IMG/VR virus record: IMGVR_UViG_3300027782_003512
Location: 1 to 39,610 of that record
Direction: 5' to 3' (one strand)
Origin: a virus
DNA: 39,610 nt
Part shown: positions 8,167 through 15,527 of the stretch, in pieces
Numbering within the stretch: the first letter of the stretch is position 1
Layout of the letters: each line of letters starts with the position of its first letter
Notes under the pieces: model-generated
Database searches by the model: none
Told to the model about the DNA's origin: nothing
The model's input: only the letters and a program-made list of their open reading frames with translations
Program-made: the position numbers and the translations under genes

Positions 8167-8301
8167 ATGCAACAATACATGTGTACAGTATGTGGTCATA
8201 TTCATGACGAAGCCGCAGATGGCGTGTTTGAAGAACTGGACAAATATCACATCTGTCCAGAATGTGGTTGTGGCAAGGAAGAATACCAACTGGTAGCCTG
8301 A
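8167..8301 (+). CDS. Rubredoxin-like protein, electron donor to rubrerythrin
   Basis: A 44-residue protein with the two rubredoxin knuckles: CTVCG (Cys6, Cys9) and CPECG (Cys30, Cys33), which hold one iron. It is shorter than a free rubredoxin and resembles the rubredoxin tail of a full rubrerythrin, so the pair looks like a split rubrerythrin. The AAGGGG at 8154-8160 is spaced for the ATG at 8167, not the in-frame ATG at 8161. Confidence 0.88.
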   Translation: MQQYMCTVCGHIHDEAADGVFEELDKYHICPECGCGKEEYQLVA

Positions 8302-8363
8302 ATACATAAAATCTGTAGCCTCTTTTAATGTTTTTCACTATGTAGTCTGTGATAATTCTGTTA

Positions 8364-8394
8364 TATAATAAATACGCACACATATGAAGTGTGT
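8364..8394 (+). promoter_or_regulatory. Putative -10 box and 5' hairpin of the pqqA mRNA
   Basis: TATAAT at 8364-8369 has no good -35. A start 7 bases downstream would fall at the foot of the hairpin GCACAC-ATATGAA-GTGTGT (8376-8394). The hairpin is followed by ATTTTT, so it may instead terminate the rubredoxin transcript. Confidence 0.4.
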
Positions 8395-8416
8395 ATTTTT
8401 ATAAAGGAGTACTATT

Positions 8417-8488
8417 ATGTGGACAAAACCAGAAGCAGTTGAAATGCGTTACGGGTTCGAGATCACGATGTATATCGCTAATCGTTAA
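8417..8488 (+). CDS. pqqA: PqqA, precursor peptide of pyrroloquinoline quinone
   Basis: A 23-residue peptide, MWTKPEAVEMRYGFEITMYI followed by ANR, that matches PqqA over its full length. Glu15 and Tyr19 form the conserved E-x3-Y pair that PqqE cross-links to build PQQ. An AAAGGAG ribosome binding site (8403-8409) lies 7 bases before the ATG, and the gene has its own terminator. No pqqB, C, D or E is in the window, so host enzymes would have to process it. PQQ is the cofactor of methanol dehydrogenase and other quinoprotein dehydrogenases, which suggests a methylotrophic or PQQ-using host. The identification rests on the whole-peptide pattern. Confidence 0.9.
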   Translation: MWTKPEAVEMRYGFEITMYIANR

Positions 8489-8504
8489 TCAGAACTAAAA
8501 GAAT

Positions 8505-8527
8505 GGCCCACTGAAGTGGGCCTTCTC
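8505..8527 (+). terminator. Rho-independent terminator after pqqA
   Basis: GGCCCAC-TGAA-GTGGGCC perfect 7-bp stem followed by TTCTCTT. It makes pqqA a single-gene transcript. Confidence 0.85.
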
Positions 8528-8555
8528 TTGACATGTGTATTAAGTATGTTATACT
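8528..8555 (+). promoter_or_regulatory. Sigma70-like promoter for SGNH-epimerase operon
   Basis: TTGACA (8528) and TATACT (8550) with a 16-base spacer, directly after the pqqA terminator. Confidence 0.75.
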
Positions 8556-8587
8556 ATATTTTTATGATTGATATTTTCGGAGGAATT

Positions 8588-8998
8588 ATGTTAGAGTGTT
8601 TAATTATGGGTGACAGTATTGCAGTAGGCACATCACAGGCTAGACCTGAGTGTGTGAGTTATAGCAAAGGCGGTATCAACTCATATGACTGGCTCAACAA
8701 AAATGTGAGCAAGAGTCCGTATGTGGCCAAACATGTGATTATCAGCCTTGGTGCCAATGATCACCGGGGTGTGAAAACAGAAGCAGAGTTGCGAGTTATT
8801 CGAGAGCTTACTAAAGCTGATCGGGTGTACTGGATTGATCCGGGACAGGATCGTAAACCTATTCCACACGATGCAATCGTTCGGATCGCTAAAGAGTACG
8901 GAGATACAATCATTCTTCGACCTAAAGATCACATGAGTACCGACGGTGTACATCCTACTGGTAAAGGATACAAAATGATTGCTGAGCAAACAAAATGA
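8588..8998 (+). CDS. SGNH/GDSL-type hydrolase
   Basis: A 136-residue protein with all SGNH blocks: GDS (Ser10), Gly28-Gly29, GAND (Asn57) and DGVHPT (Asp119, His122). It probably removes acyl groups from a saccharide or lipid; the substrate is unknown. The domain is short for the family. GGAGG precedes the ATG at 8588, so upstream in-frame starts are not needed. The stop overlaps the epimerase start by 4 bases, suggesting joint action on a surface or virion glycan. Confidence 0.87.
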   Translation: MLECLIMGDSIAVGTSQARPECVSYSKGGINSYDWLNKNVSKSPYVAKHVIISLGANDHRGVKTEAELRVIRELTKADRVYWIDPGQDRKPIPHDAIVRIAKEYGDTIILRPKDHMSTDGVHPTGKGYKMIAEQTK

Positions 8999-9963
8999 AT
9001 ATTTTAGTAACAGGTGGCCTAGGACTTATCGGCCATAACATAGTTCGACGACTACAAGCACAAGGTCACACAGTAAGTATCATTGATACAAAAACCAATT
9101 ATGATATTATTCCTCAGGAAGAAATTGATCATCTCATAGCACAACGTTCACAGGGATTGGACTTGACAAAATACTATTGTCTTGACATTGTGAATAAATG
9201 GACCATGGAGTCATGCTTTAGCGTTGACAAGCCCGAAATAGTCATACATATGGCTAGTTTTCCACGACAGAAGGTGGTAAATGCTCACCCAGGCCGCGGC
9301 AGTCGAACCATGTCAGAAGGACTGCTGAATTTGCTAGACCATAGCAACACATACGGAGTTCGAAAGTTTATCTACATTTCAAGTTCGATGGTCTACGGTG
9401 ATTTCAAAGACGATGTAAAGGAAGATTATGAATGCAAACCACAAGGACAATATGGAATCCTCAAACTCGCAGGCGAATGGCTGGTCAAAGATTATACTCG
9501 TCGTACTGATCTTGTTCATACTATTATCCGTCCCAGTGCTGTTTATGGGCCACTTGATGTTGAAGACCGAGTCATCTCAAAATTCATCCTCCGTGCAATG
9601 CGAGGACAACCACTTCAAGTCAACGGAGCTCAAGAAACCTTAGACTTCACCTATGTAGATGATGCCGCAGATGGTATTGTTGCCGCCGCTCTTTCTGATC
9701 GCACAGACAACAAGACCTATAACATTACCAAAAGTCACAGCCACAGTTTATTGGATGCTGCCAAATTGGCAGTCAAAGTTGCAGGCCGGGGTGAAATCAT
9801 TGTAGGCAATCGTGATTTGGATTTCCCCAGCAGAGGAGCACTGAATATAGATGCTGCTCGCAGAGATTTTGGATTTGATCCAAAAGTGGATGTTGACGAA
9901 GGGTTTCAAATCTACTACGATTGGTTAAAATCGGATCCCTATTTTAGTGTTGACAAACACTAA
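8995..9963 (+). CDS. NAD-dependent epimerase/dehydratase (extended SDR)
   Basis: A 322-residue extended short-chain dehydrogenase with the nucleotide motif TGGLGLIG (residues 6-13), a Ser-Ser-Ser stretch before MVYG and the catalytic Tyr153-x3-Lys157 (YGILK). RPSAVYGP and FTYVDDAADG are typical of nucleotide-sugar 4-epimerases and dehydratases. The exact sugar cannot be read from sequence. Translational coupling to the SGNH hydrolase suggests a sugar-modification pair. Its end overlaps a promoter for the next gene. Confidence 0.92.
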   Translation: MNILVTGGLGLIGHNIVRRLQAQGHTVSIIDTKTNYDIIPQEEIDHLIAQRSQGLDLTKYYCLDIVNKWTMESCFSVDKPEIVIHMASFPRQKVVNAHPGRGSRTMSEGLLNLLDHSNTYGVRKFIYISSSMVYGDFKDDVKEDYECKPQGQYGILKLAGEWLVKDYTRRTDLVHTIIRPSAVYGPLDVEDRVISKFILRAMRGQPLQVNGAQETLDFTYVDDAADGIVAAALSDRTDNKTYNITKSHSHSLLDAAKLAVKVAGRGEIIVGNRDLDFPSRGALNIDAARRDFGFDPKVDVDEGFQIYYDWLKSDPYFSVDKH

Positions 9964-9978
9964 CAAAGACGTTATACT
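9950..9978 (+). promoter_or_regulatory. Sigma70-like promoter
   Basis: TTGACA (9950) and TATACT (9973) with a 17-base spacer, starting inside the epimerase gene and driving the gene at 10010. Confidence 0.8.
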
Positions 9979-10009
9979 ATGTGTACAGTAAATTTTTAGG
10001 AGTTCTATT

Positions 10010-10405
10010 TTGAGTATGCATCTAGAAGGTCCGTGGCTGTCGACCACAGGTAAACGAAAAGGCAAACAAAAGTTTGCTTCAGCAGAACATGCTAGAACAG
10101 CTCGTGAGTTGGACCAGTCGTGGAAAGATCTGCTGAGGCGTCAGGGCATAGAGCAAGAGGAAAAGAAGCGTGGCCGTGCTATGAATGCTCCGAGCTTGAG
10201 CAGTTCCTACAGCCTCAAGATTCCAGAAGGCCGCGATACCACATCTCATATCAAAAGTGTAGATACTGGTGGTAATGCTGTTTTAAAGCCCAGTCCGGTG
10301 TATACTGGTACTATGGTCAAGGGAATTGCTACGATGCACAAGAGCAATGCTGTACCGGTATTTTCCAATGAAGAGGCGGTAGATATATCCAAAATGCGTC
10401 GATAA
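10010..10405 (+). CDS. Hypothetical phage protein (131 aa), TTG start
   Basis: A basic N-terminal half (STTGKRKGKQKFAS..., ELDQSWKDLLRRQGIEQEEKKRGR), then Ser/Pro/Gly-rich segments ending in EEAVDISKMRR. It resembles small conserved proteins of T4-type phages that infect aquatic bacteria, but no function is known to me. AGGAG at 9998-10002 is 7 bases before TTG 10010 and 13 before ATG 10016, so TTG is the better start. Confidence 0.75.
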   Translation: MSMHLEGPWLSTTGKRKGKQKFASAEHARTARELDQSWKDLLRRQGIEQEEKKRGRAMNAPSLSSSYSLKIPEGRDTTSHIKSVDTGGNAVLKPSPVYTGTMVKGIATMHKSNAVPVFSNEEAVDISKMRR

Positions 10406-10699
10406 TTGCCGGTTTTCGTCTATGAATCCAAAATATCGACTATATATTAAACGTTTCGCAAAGAAACTGAGATAGTAGAACCAAAGTATGTCAAAAGCAG
10501 AAACAGTTCCGCGGGTCTTGGCCAATGAGAAACCCGTATTTTCGGGATGCCAAGGGTCGCCAAAGGCACACAAGTTATGAGATTGTGCGTCCAATGGAGA
10601 CAACTACACGAAAGTAGGGTTCTTTCAGAGCCTCGTGAAGTTAACTCCCTTTATGTAATGTGATTTGATTTTGAATCACACCAAGTCAAAGGAGGACTT
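10406..10699 (+). other. Non-coding, probably structured region upstream of the lysin gene
   Basis: No convincing gene. A nested stem has CTTGGC (10517-10522) pairing with GCCAAG (10549-10554) around CCCG-TATTTT-CGGG. A second hairpin, TGTGATT/AATCACA (10659-10680), lies 8 bases before the lysin ribosome binding site. A 30-codon frame (10488-10580, starting MSKAETVPR) overlaps the first structure and has only a weak ribosome binding site; it is not called. Confidence 0.45.
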
Positions 10700-11254
10700 A
10701 TGGAAAAATTAACAAAAGTAGTTTCCTATGTAATAGGATTGTTTGCAGTAATCTTTTTGATTACACAGTTAACCTCGATGAAGTTTGAAGATCTCAAATT
10801 GAAAAACGGGTTATATAACAAAGATGTAGTGTCTATTCACACCCGAGAAAAACAACTTGACTGTTTAGCCATCAATATCTATCGCGAAGCAGGCTATGAG
10901 CCCTTTGAAGGTAAGGTGGCAGTGGCGCAGGTAACTATGAATCGGGTAGCTGCTGGCAAATTCGGCAACGATGTCTGCGGAGTAGTGTACCAAAAAAATG
11001 TGTTTATGAACAAGGTTATTTGCCAATTCTCATGGGCCTGTGACCAAGTACATAGAAATCGACCAATTAACAAGGAGGCTTATAATGAAAGCTATGAAGT
11101 CGCAAAAAAAGTTCTGTTGGAAGGATTTAGATTGTCTATTCTCAAAGATGCTTTGTATTATCATGCCACCTATGTTAATCCAAGATGGCAGTTAGATAAA
11201 GTCGGTCAAATTGGACAACACATTTTTTACAAACAGAAAGGAATCAATATATGA
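10700..11254 (+). CDS. SleB-type cell wall hydrolase with signal anchor (probable endolysin)
   Basis: A 184-residue protein with an N-terminal membrane segment (about 7-27) and a Hydrolase_2/SleB-type domain: LAINIYREAGYEPFEGKVAV, AQVTMNRV, CGVVYQK, CQFSW and ALYYHATYVNPRW. The glutamate in the REA motif is the expected catalytic residue. The domain cleaves peptidoglycan glycan strands. The N-terminal segment suggests a signal-anchored lysin that is exported and then released. AAAGGAGG precedes the ATG. It overlaps a holin-like gene by 4 bases, which supports a lysis role. Confidence 0.86.
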   Translation: MEKLTKVVSYVIGLFAVIFLITQLTSMKFEDLKLKNGLYNKDVVSIHTREKQLDCLAINIYREAGYEPFEGKVAVAQVTMNRVAAGKFGNDVCGVVYQKNVFMNKVICQFSWACDQVHRNRPINKEAYNESYEVAKKVLLEGFRLSILKDALYYHATYVNPRWQLDKVGQIGQHIFYKQKGINI

Positions 11255-11550
11255 TAGACATTACACAGATCAAAGAATTCGTACAAACTAAGATTTCTGT
11301 AATCTCAGCAGAAACATTTGGTTGGCTCGCAGCCATTGTTCTACATGCTGCCACTGTGCCTAGCATGTTAGCAGTGATGGCAGGACTGACTGATAGACTG
11401 CCCGGAGTTGACCTAGTACTATTGGTTTGGACCGGCTTAACTCTGCTGTTTATCAAGGCCACTATTCAAAAGGACATGCTAAACATTGTCACTATCGGAC
11501 TTGGATTCATCATCCAGGCCACATTAATGGCTTTGATATTTTTTAAATAA
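11251..11550 (+). CDS. Small membrane protein, holin candidate
   Basis: A 99-residue protein with three predicted membrane spans (about 23-45, 51-70, 76-98) and few charged residues between them. The ATG overlaps the lysin stop (ATGA). Size, topology and partner fit a class I holin, but no conserved holin motif is recognised, so this rests mainly on context. Confidence 0.6.
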   Translation: MIDITQIKEFVQTKISVISAETFGWLAAIVLHAATVPSMLAVMAGLTDRLPGVDLVLLVWTGLTLLFIKATIQKDMLNIVTIGLGFIIQATLMALIFFK

Positions 11551-11567
11551 TTTGGTAAAGCACCCGG

Positions 11568-11596
11568 TTGACATTGACCAACTGTGGTGCTATACT
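11568..11596 (+). promoter_or_regulatory. Sigma70-like promoter
   Basis: TTGACA (11568) and TATACT (11591) with a 17-base spacer, upstream of the lipoprotein operon. Confidence 0.82.
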
Positions 11597-11630
11597 ATTA
11601 ATACTGAAAACACACACAGAAAGGTCAGTG

Positions 11631-12116
11631 ATGAAAAAGACGTTAATTTTAGGTTTGGTAGGTTTGGTAATCACAGGGTGTTCGTCGATGAAACCAATTC
11701 AGGAAAGCAAAGTCTATATGCAGCCCGGTTGGTATCAAGATTGCGCACAGGCCGGAACTGAAGGATGGTTTTGGAAAGAAAAAGAAATGGCCTATGCCTG
11801 TGGCGCTGGCGAATCAATTCATGCTCAGGCCGCAGAAGAACAGATGTATGCTATCGCTATGAATAACTTTGCCAAGCGAATCAATTCAGAAGTTAACAGC
11901 GAAACACGCATCGAGTTCAAAGATGACAAAAAGTCCACCTATACTAAAATCTCCTATATGGTACGAGAAACTACCATTCGCGAGCATTTGCAACGCGAAG
12001 TTGGACATTTTACCATGCAGGGTAGACACTACACCTTTGTGAAACTGAAAATGCCAAAAACAGTTTTCGATCAATTGATCGCTGAAAGCAAAGAGCAGAA
12101 AGCCGCACGTCAATGA
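11631..12116 (+). CDS. Lipoprotein, possibly LPP20-like
   Basis: A 161-residue protein with a lipoprotein signal (MKKTLILGLVGLVITGC, lipid-bearing Cys17). The mature part has AAEEQMYAIAMNNFAKRINSEV and an alternating-strand segment reminiscent of LPP20-type lipoproteins, a weak resemblance. AAAGG lies before the ATG at 11631. It would sit in the periplasmic face of a membrane and may take part in lysis or exclusion. It overlaps the next gene by 4 bases. Confidence 0.8.
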   Translation: MKKTLILGLVGLVITGCSSMKPIQESKVYMQPGWYQDCAQAGTEGWFWKEKEMAYACGAGESIHAQAAEEQMYAIAMNNFAKRINSEVNSETRIEFKDDKKSTYTKISYMVRETTIREHLQREVGHFTMQGRHYTFVKLKMPKTVFDQLIAESKEQKAARQ

Positions 12117-12463
12117 ATCGAGATCAATGGCGATTGTTTATGCTCTTTGTAGTATTTGCAGCCATCCTACTACTGCTGTCAGGTTGTGGATCAACCAAGG
12201 TGGCAGCTGAGAAACCACAGTACTGCTATACCAATCAAACCATTCAGTCTCAGGATGGAGAAAAGGTAACCAGTAGGACTGTGGTTGAATGCACTGATGA
12301 TCAATTCAAACGGCTGACTGCTGTGAGAATGGGCATGGCTGACCACTGCGGTATCGCAAATAGAACTGTTCGATCTGGAGATAAACTTGTTAACGTACAA
12401 ATCAAAAGCTGTCAAATTCTTGACCACAACGGTGCTGTTGTTGGCTATGAATACGTCCAGTAA
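12113..12463 (+). CDS. Small lipoprotein (116 aa)
   Basis: It has a signal with lipobox LLSGC (Cys25) followed by a Cys-rich mature part (Cys38, Cys60, Cys79 and Cys99 by approximate count) that could form disulfides. No family is recognised. It is coupled to the upstream lipoprotein gene by an ATGA overlap. Its last 77 bases overlap the start of the next gene in another frame. Confidence 0.75.
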   Translation: MNRDQWRLFMLFVVFAAILLLLSGCGSTKVAAEKPQYCYTNQTIQSQDGEKVTSRTVVECTDDQFKRLTAVRMGMADHCGIANRTVRSGDKLVNVQIKSCQILDHNGAVVGYEYVQ

Positions 12464-12815
12464 TGCTCAGACCATAAACATAGAAAATCCCAAATTCTAT
12501 GAAAGCTCAAACGGATCATTACTGGATCAAATTATCGATGTGTCGTTTGGGTGGTTCAAAGGGTTAGACTCCGAACAAAAAGCAGCCTATTACAGTTCAC
12601 TGATCCTAGCATTAGAGGAAGTGCAGCCTGGACAGTTTGCTCGTTGGTACAAGAACAATGCCAGCGGCACTGTACGGGTGGCTTGGCAATATCCAAAAAA
12701 CGGGACAATGTGTAAACGTCTGCACATTCATTTGATAGCTCACGACACAGAAAAGAACATGCAGACCACAGCCTGTTTTAACGAAGTAGATAATAGATGG
12801 CATTGGCACAACTAA
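12387..12815 (+). CDS. Secreted hypothetical protein, TTG start inside upstream gene
   Basis: Starting at TTG 12387, the first 28 residues form a good signal peptide (MLTYKSKAVKFLTTTVLLLA, then cleavage after SNA). GGAG at 12377-12380 is 6 bases upstream. Starting at ATG 12447 would delete the signal peptide. The mature part (about 114 aa) contains IDVSFGWFKGLDSEQKAAYYSSL and a conserved-looking Trp-rich end; no family is recognised. The 77-base overlap with the upstream gene is unusually long. Confidence 0.72.
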   Translation: MLTYKSKAVKFLTTTVLLLAMNTSSNAQTINIENPKFYESSNGSLLDQIIDVSFGWFKGLDSEQKAAYYSSLILALEEVQPGQFARWYKNNASGTVRVAWQYPKNGTMCKRLHIHLIAHDTEKNMQTTACFNEVDNRWHWHN

Positions 12816-12818
12816 ATA
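12813..12818 (+). promoter_or_regulatory. T4-like late promoter motif (CTAAATAC)
   Basis: TAAATA ends 7 bases before the ATG at 12826, which has no Shine-Dalgarno sequence. The motif also contains the stop of the preceding gene. Confidence 0.45.
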
Positions 12819-12825
12819 CTAGTTC

Positions 12826-14316
12826 ATGAGAATACATACAAGCGACAAATTCATTGCCTGGTCAGCTCTACTCAGCGGATTAACAGTTTCTGCGGTGGCC
12901 ATCTATTATAGTGTGGCCGGACTAGTGGCCATATTCTCTGCGGCAGTTATCCCAATCATTGTGATGGGTGTGGCCTTGGAAATCAGCAAACTTGCCGGCA
13001 CTGTATGGCTCAAACAAAATTGGACTCGAGCACCGTATTTTATTCGAGCATACCTGCTTGCAGCTATTGCCATACTAATGTTAATCACCAGCATGGGTAT
13101 CTTTGGATTCCTAAGCAAAGCACACAGTGATCAAAGTCTTGTATCCGGTGATGTACAGAGCAGGATCGCAATCTACGACGAAAAGATCAAAACAGCCAAG
13201 GACAATATAGATGCGAACCGCAAGGCGCTTAGACAGATGGATGAGGCTGTGGACCAAGTTATGGGTCGAAGCAGTGATGAAAAAGGTGCCGACAAAGCTG
13301 TTGGGCTCCGAAGAGCACAGCAAAAAGAAAGAGTCCGCCTTCAATCTGAGATTGCGGCCGAACAGAAAATTGTTGCCGCCGTTAGCGAAGAACGTGCGCC
13401 TATCGCGGCGGAAGTACGAAAGGTCGAGGCTGAAGTAGGACCTATAAAATACATTGCCAATTTTATCTACGGTGACAACCCGGATGCCAATGTATTAGAA
13501 AAAGCAGTGACCTGGGTGATCATTATCATTGTTGTGGTGTTTGATCCGTTGGCTGTTATTCTATTATTGGCCAGTCAATATAGTTTCCAATGGTTCCGCA
13601 AACAAGAAGAAGAAGAAGACAATCTAAAGGTTGCTGAGATAGAAACAGCTCCTGAGGAACCAGAGGCAGAGCCTGAAGAGGAACTAGAACCGAATCAATT
13701 GGGACCTGCAGCCACAGCATTGTGGCCATTTCCTTCAGCACACGAATTACAAACACACACAGAAGAAGTTCCAAGCGAAACACCGTTGACTGCACTAGGA
13801 GGTGATATAACAGCACCGGAGGAAAAGCCAGCAGAAGTGGTAGGGGACATACCACTCGAACAGTGGAACAAAATGATCGAAGAAGCTGAAAAGGCTGTAG
13901 AACAAGAACGTGAAATTGAAGACAGTGATATAATTAACTCTGCTCCTGAAACAGAAAAACAAGCCATGACAGCATGGAAACATGACAATCCAGAGTCTAG
14001 TCTAAAAATTCAACGGCGTCTATTAGATAAAGGCATCATCGATCATTTACCTTGGCAGGATTATATCAAACCACAGGCAGACTTCGTAGACGATGCAGCC
14101 GTAGAAGCTAAGAAGTGGGCCGATGAAAATCCTGATACAGAGGAATCAGAAAAAGCCAAAGAGTGGGCCAAAGAACAGAGTACAGATGCAGATCTGTCTT
14201 GGATGGAAAAGGACACTCAAGGCAATCAAGTTAAAAAGGTCAAAGAAATATATCAACAGAACGCTGAGCAAAACGAAAAGACTCTATGGCAACGCATTCA
14301 AGGCGTGAAGAAGTGA
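12826..14316 (+). CDS. Large membrane/coiled-coil phage protein with acidic tail
   Basis: A 496-residue protein. Membrane segments lie at about 10-30, 34-54 and 68-92, then a charged coiled-coil region (about 100-205), a fourth membrane span (VTWVIIIIVVVFDPLAVILLLAS, about 228-250), and a long acidic, Pro/Glu-rich C-terminal half. Proteins of this layout occur in T4-type phages of aquatic bacteria and some are virion proteins; the role here is unknown. It follows a late promoter motif without a ribosome binding site, suggesting late expression. It overlaps the next gene. Confidence 0.8.
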   Translation: MRIHTSDKFIAWSALLSGLTVSAVAIYYSVAGLVAIFSAAVIPIIVMGVALEISKLAGTVWLKQNWTRAPYFIRAYLLAAIAILMLITSMGIFGFLSKAHSDQSLVSGDVQSRIAIYDEKIKTAKDNIDANRKALRQMDEAVDQVMGRSSDEKGADKAVGLRRAQQKERVRLQSEIAAEQKIVAAVSEERAPIAAEVRKVEAEVGPIKYIANFIYGDNPDANVLEKAVTWVIIIIVVVFDPLAVILLLASQYSFQWFRKQEEEEDNLKVAEIETAPEEPEAEPEEELEPNQLGPAATALWPFPSAHELQTHTEEVPSETPLTALGGDITAPEEKPAEVVGDIPLEQWNKMIEEAEKAVEQEREIEDSDIINSAPETEKQAMTAWKHDNPESSLKIQRRLLDKGIIDHLPWQDYIKPQADFVDDAAVEAKKWADENPDTEESEKAKEWAKEQSTDADLSWMEKDTQGNQVKKVKEIYQQNAEQNEKTLWQRIQGVKK

Positions 14317-14702
14317 CAGCTAAGATTTTAGTTATAACACCGCCCGATGACACAGTATTACAAGGTCTAAGAATAACCCATGTAAATCTCACCAACGAAC
14401 AAACTGCTATAGTGTCTCAGGCAATTCTAAAAAATAATCTGTCTCATAATGTCATCAATTATGTATGGCATATTGGCAATCCCATATCCTGGCTACTGCA
14501 AATGAAATCTCAGAGCGATCTTATTATATTCAATGCAGACTCTGATACAGAAAGCGATATGATCACCGGTTATCTAGCAGCAGATCCAAGATCTTATTAT
14601 TTTGGCACATTGCGAGATTTACATGTGGCCAACGATCGTGTTATACTTAACAGTGATGAAATTTTAAACCTATTGGAGACTATTGCAAAATATCATGTTT
14701 AA
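14313..14702 (+). CDS. Hypothetical phage protein (129 aa), GTG start
   Basis: An alpha/beta protein (TAKILVITPPDDTVLQG..., SDLIIFNADSDTESDMITGYL, VILNSDEILNLLETIAKYH) with alternating strands and helices like a small Rossmann-type fold. The GTG at 14313 gives a GTGA overlap with the preceding gene; ATG 14286 would overlap by 31 bases. No family is recognised. It overlaps bS21 by 8 bases. Confidence 0.7.
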   Translation: MTAKILVITPPDDTVLQGLRITHVNLTNEQTAIVSQAILKNNLSHNVINYVWHIGNPISWLLQMKSQSDLIIFNADSDTESDMITGYLAADPRSYYFGTLRDLHVANDRVILNSDEILNLLETIAKYHV

Positions 14703-14931
14703 ACCCAACAAACTTCTAGGCACCGGTGTTGTAGTTAAAGAAAACGAAAACATCAATCAAGCCTTGCGCAGATTAAAGAAAAAAGTAGAAGAATCAGGTG
14801 TTCTTGATACACTAAGACAAAAAGAATTCTACGAAAAACCAACCACTGAACGCAAACGTAAAAAAGGTGCGGCTAAGGCACGTTGGCGAAAGAAACTTCG
14901 TGAAAACGAATTACCTAAAAAACAATTTTAA
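14695..14931 (+). CDS. rpsU: Ribosomal protein bS21
   Basis: A 78-residue bS21: VVVKENENINQALRRLKKKV, then EESGVLDTLRQKEFYEKPTTERKRKK and a basic helix KARWRKKLRENELPKK. The protein sits on the small subunit near the anti-Shine-Dalgarno and mRNA exit region and affects initiation. Phage copies are known and may replace the host protein to favour phage mRNAs. This is relevant here, because many genes lack a Shine-Dalgarno sequence. The ATG at 14695 gives the family-typical N-terminus. Confidence 0.93.
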   Translation: MFKPNKLLGTGVVVKENENINQALRRLKKKVEESGVLDTLRQKEFYEKPTTERKRKKGAAKARWRKKLRENELPKKQF

Positions 14932-14942
14932 GAAAGAATCAT

Positions 14943-15524
14943 GTGCTAACAGATATTATGATCGACTTGGAGACCTTAGATGTTCTCCCCACAGCAACAA
15001 TTTTAACCATTGGCGCTGTTAAATTTGACCCATTCGGCGATGACGTAAACGAAAAGAAATGTGAGAAATTTTATGTCCGTGTTGATGTTGACAGTTGTGA
15101 TCGGATTGGTGCTACGGTTTCGCAGGCTACCTTAGACTGGTGGGCTAACCAAAGCCAAGATGCTCAGAACGAAGCATTTGATCCTGCGAACAGAATCTCC
15201 ATTGAAGAAGCAATAACACAACTTTATAAGTTCTGTTGGGGTGCTAAACGTGTATGGAGTCACGGTGCAGGGTTTGACGTCACAATCTTAGAATGGTATT
15301 TCCGTAAAATTGGCAAAGCTATTCCTTGGAGTTTTTGGGAAGTGCGTGACACTCGTACAATTTTTGATATCGGTATTAATCCCAATCGGCCTCCTGTACT
15401 CAAACACCATGCTCTTGAAGATGCTTGGAATCAAGCAGTCGGAGTACAAAATGTCTACAAGGCTCTACGTATGAGCACTATGAGCGACGGCAATTACATT
15501 GCACCTTTTGCGAGCACAAGATAA
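14943..15524 (+). CDS. dexA: DEDDh 3'-5' exonuclease (DexA-like)
   Basis: A 193-residue exonuclease with the DEDDh residues visible: Asp8 and Glu10 in MIDLET, Asp112 in SHGAGFDVTILEW, His156 and Asp160 in HHALEDAWNQA. The layout fits the Rv2179c/T4 DexA-like family, which degrades single-stranded DNA or RNA. The GTG at 14943 is needed to keep the first beta strand; its ribosome binding site is weak. It lies next to MazG, a common phage nucleotide-metabolism neighbourhood. Confidence 0.85.
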   Translation: MLTDIMIDLETLDVLPTATILTIGAVKFDPFGDDVNEKKCEKFYVRVDVDSCDRIGATVSQATLDWWANQSQDAQNEAFDPANRISIEEAITQLYKFCWGAKRVWSHGAGFDVTILEWYFRKIGKAIPWSFWEVRDTRTIFDIGINPNRPPVLKHHALEDAWNQAVGVQNVYKALRMSTMSDGNYIAPFASTR

Positions 15525-15527
15525 TAC

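Noticed and set aside
10488-10580. 30-codon frame beginning MSKAETVPR
   Set aside because: Overlaps a strong nested hairpin and has a weak ribosome binding site; no family resemblance.
10601-10650. Glutamine-type or other riboswitch before the lysin gene
   Set aside because: Some short strings look similar, but the conserved core could not be laid out, so no known riboswitch is claimed.
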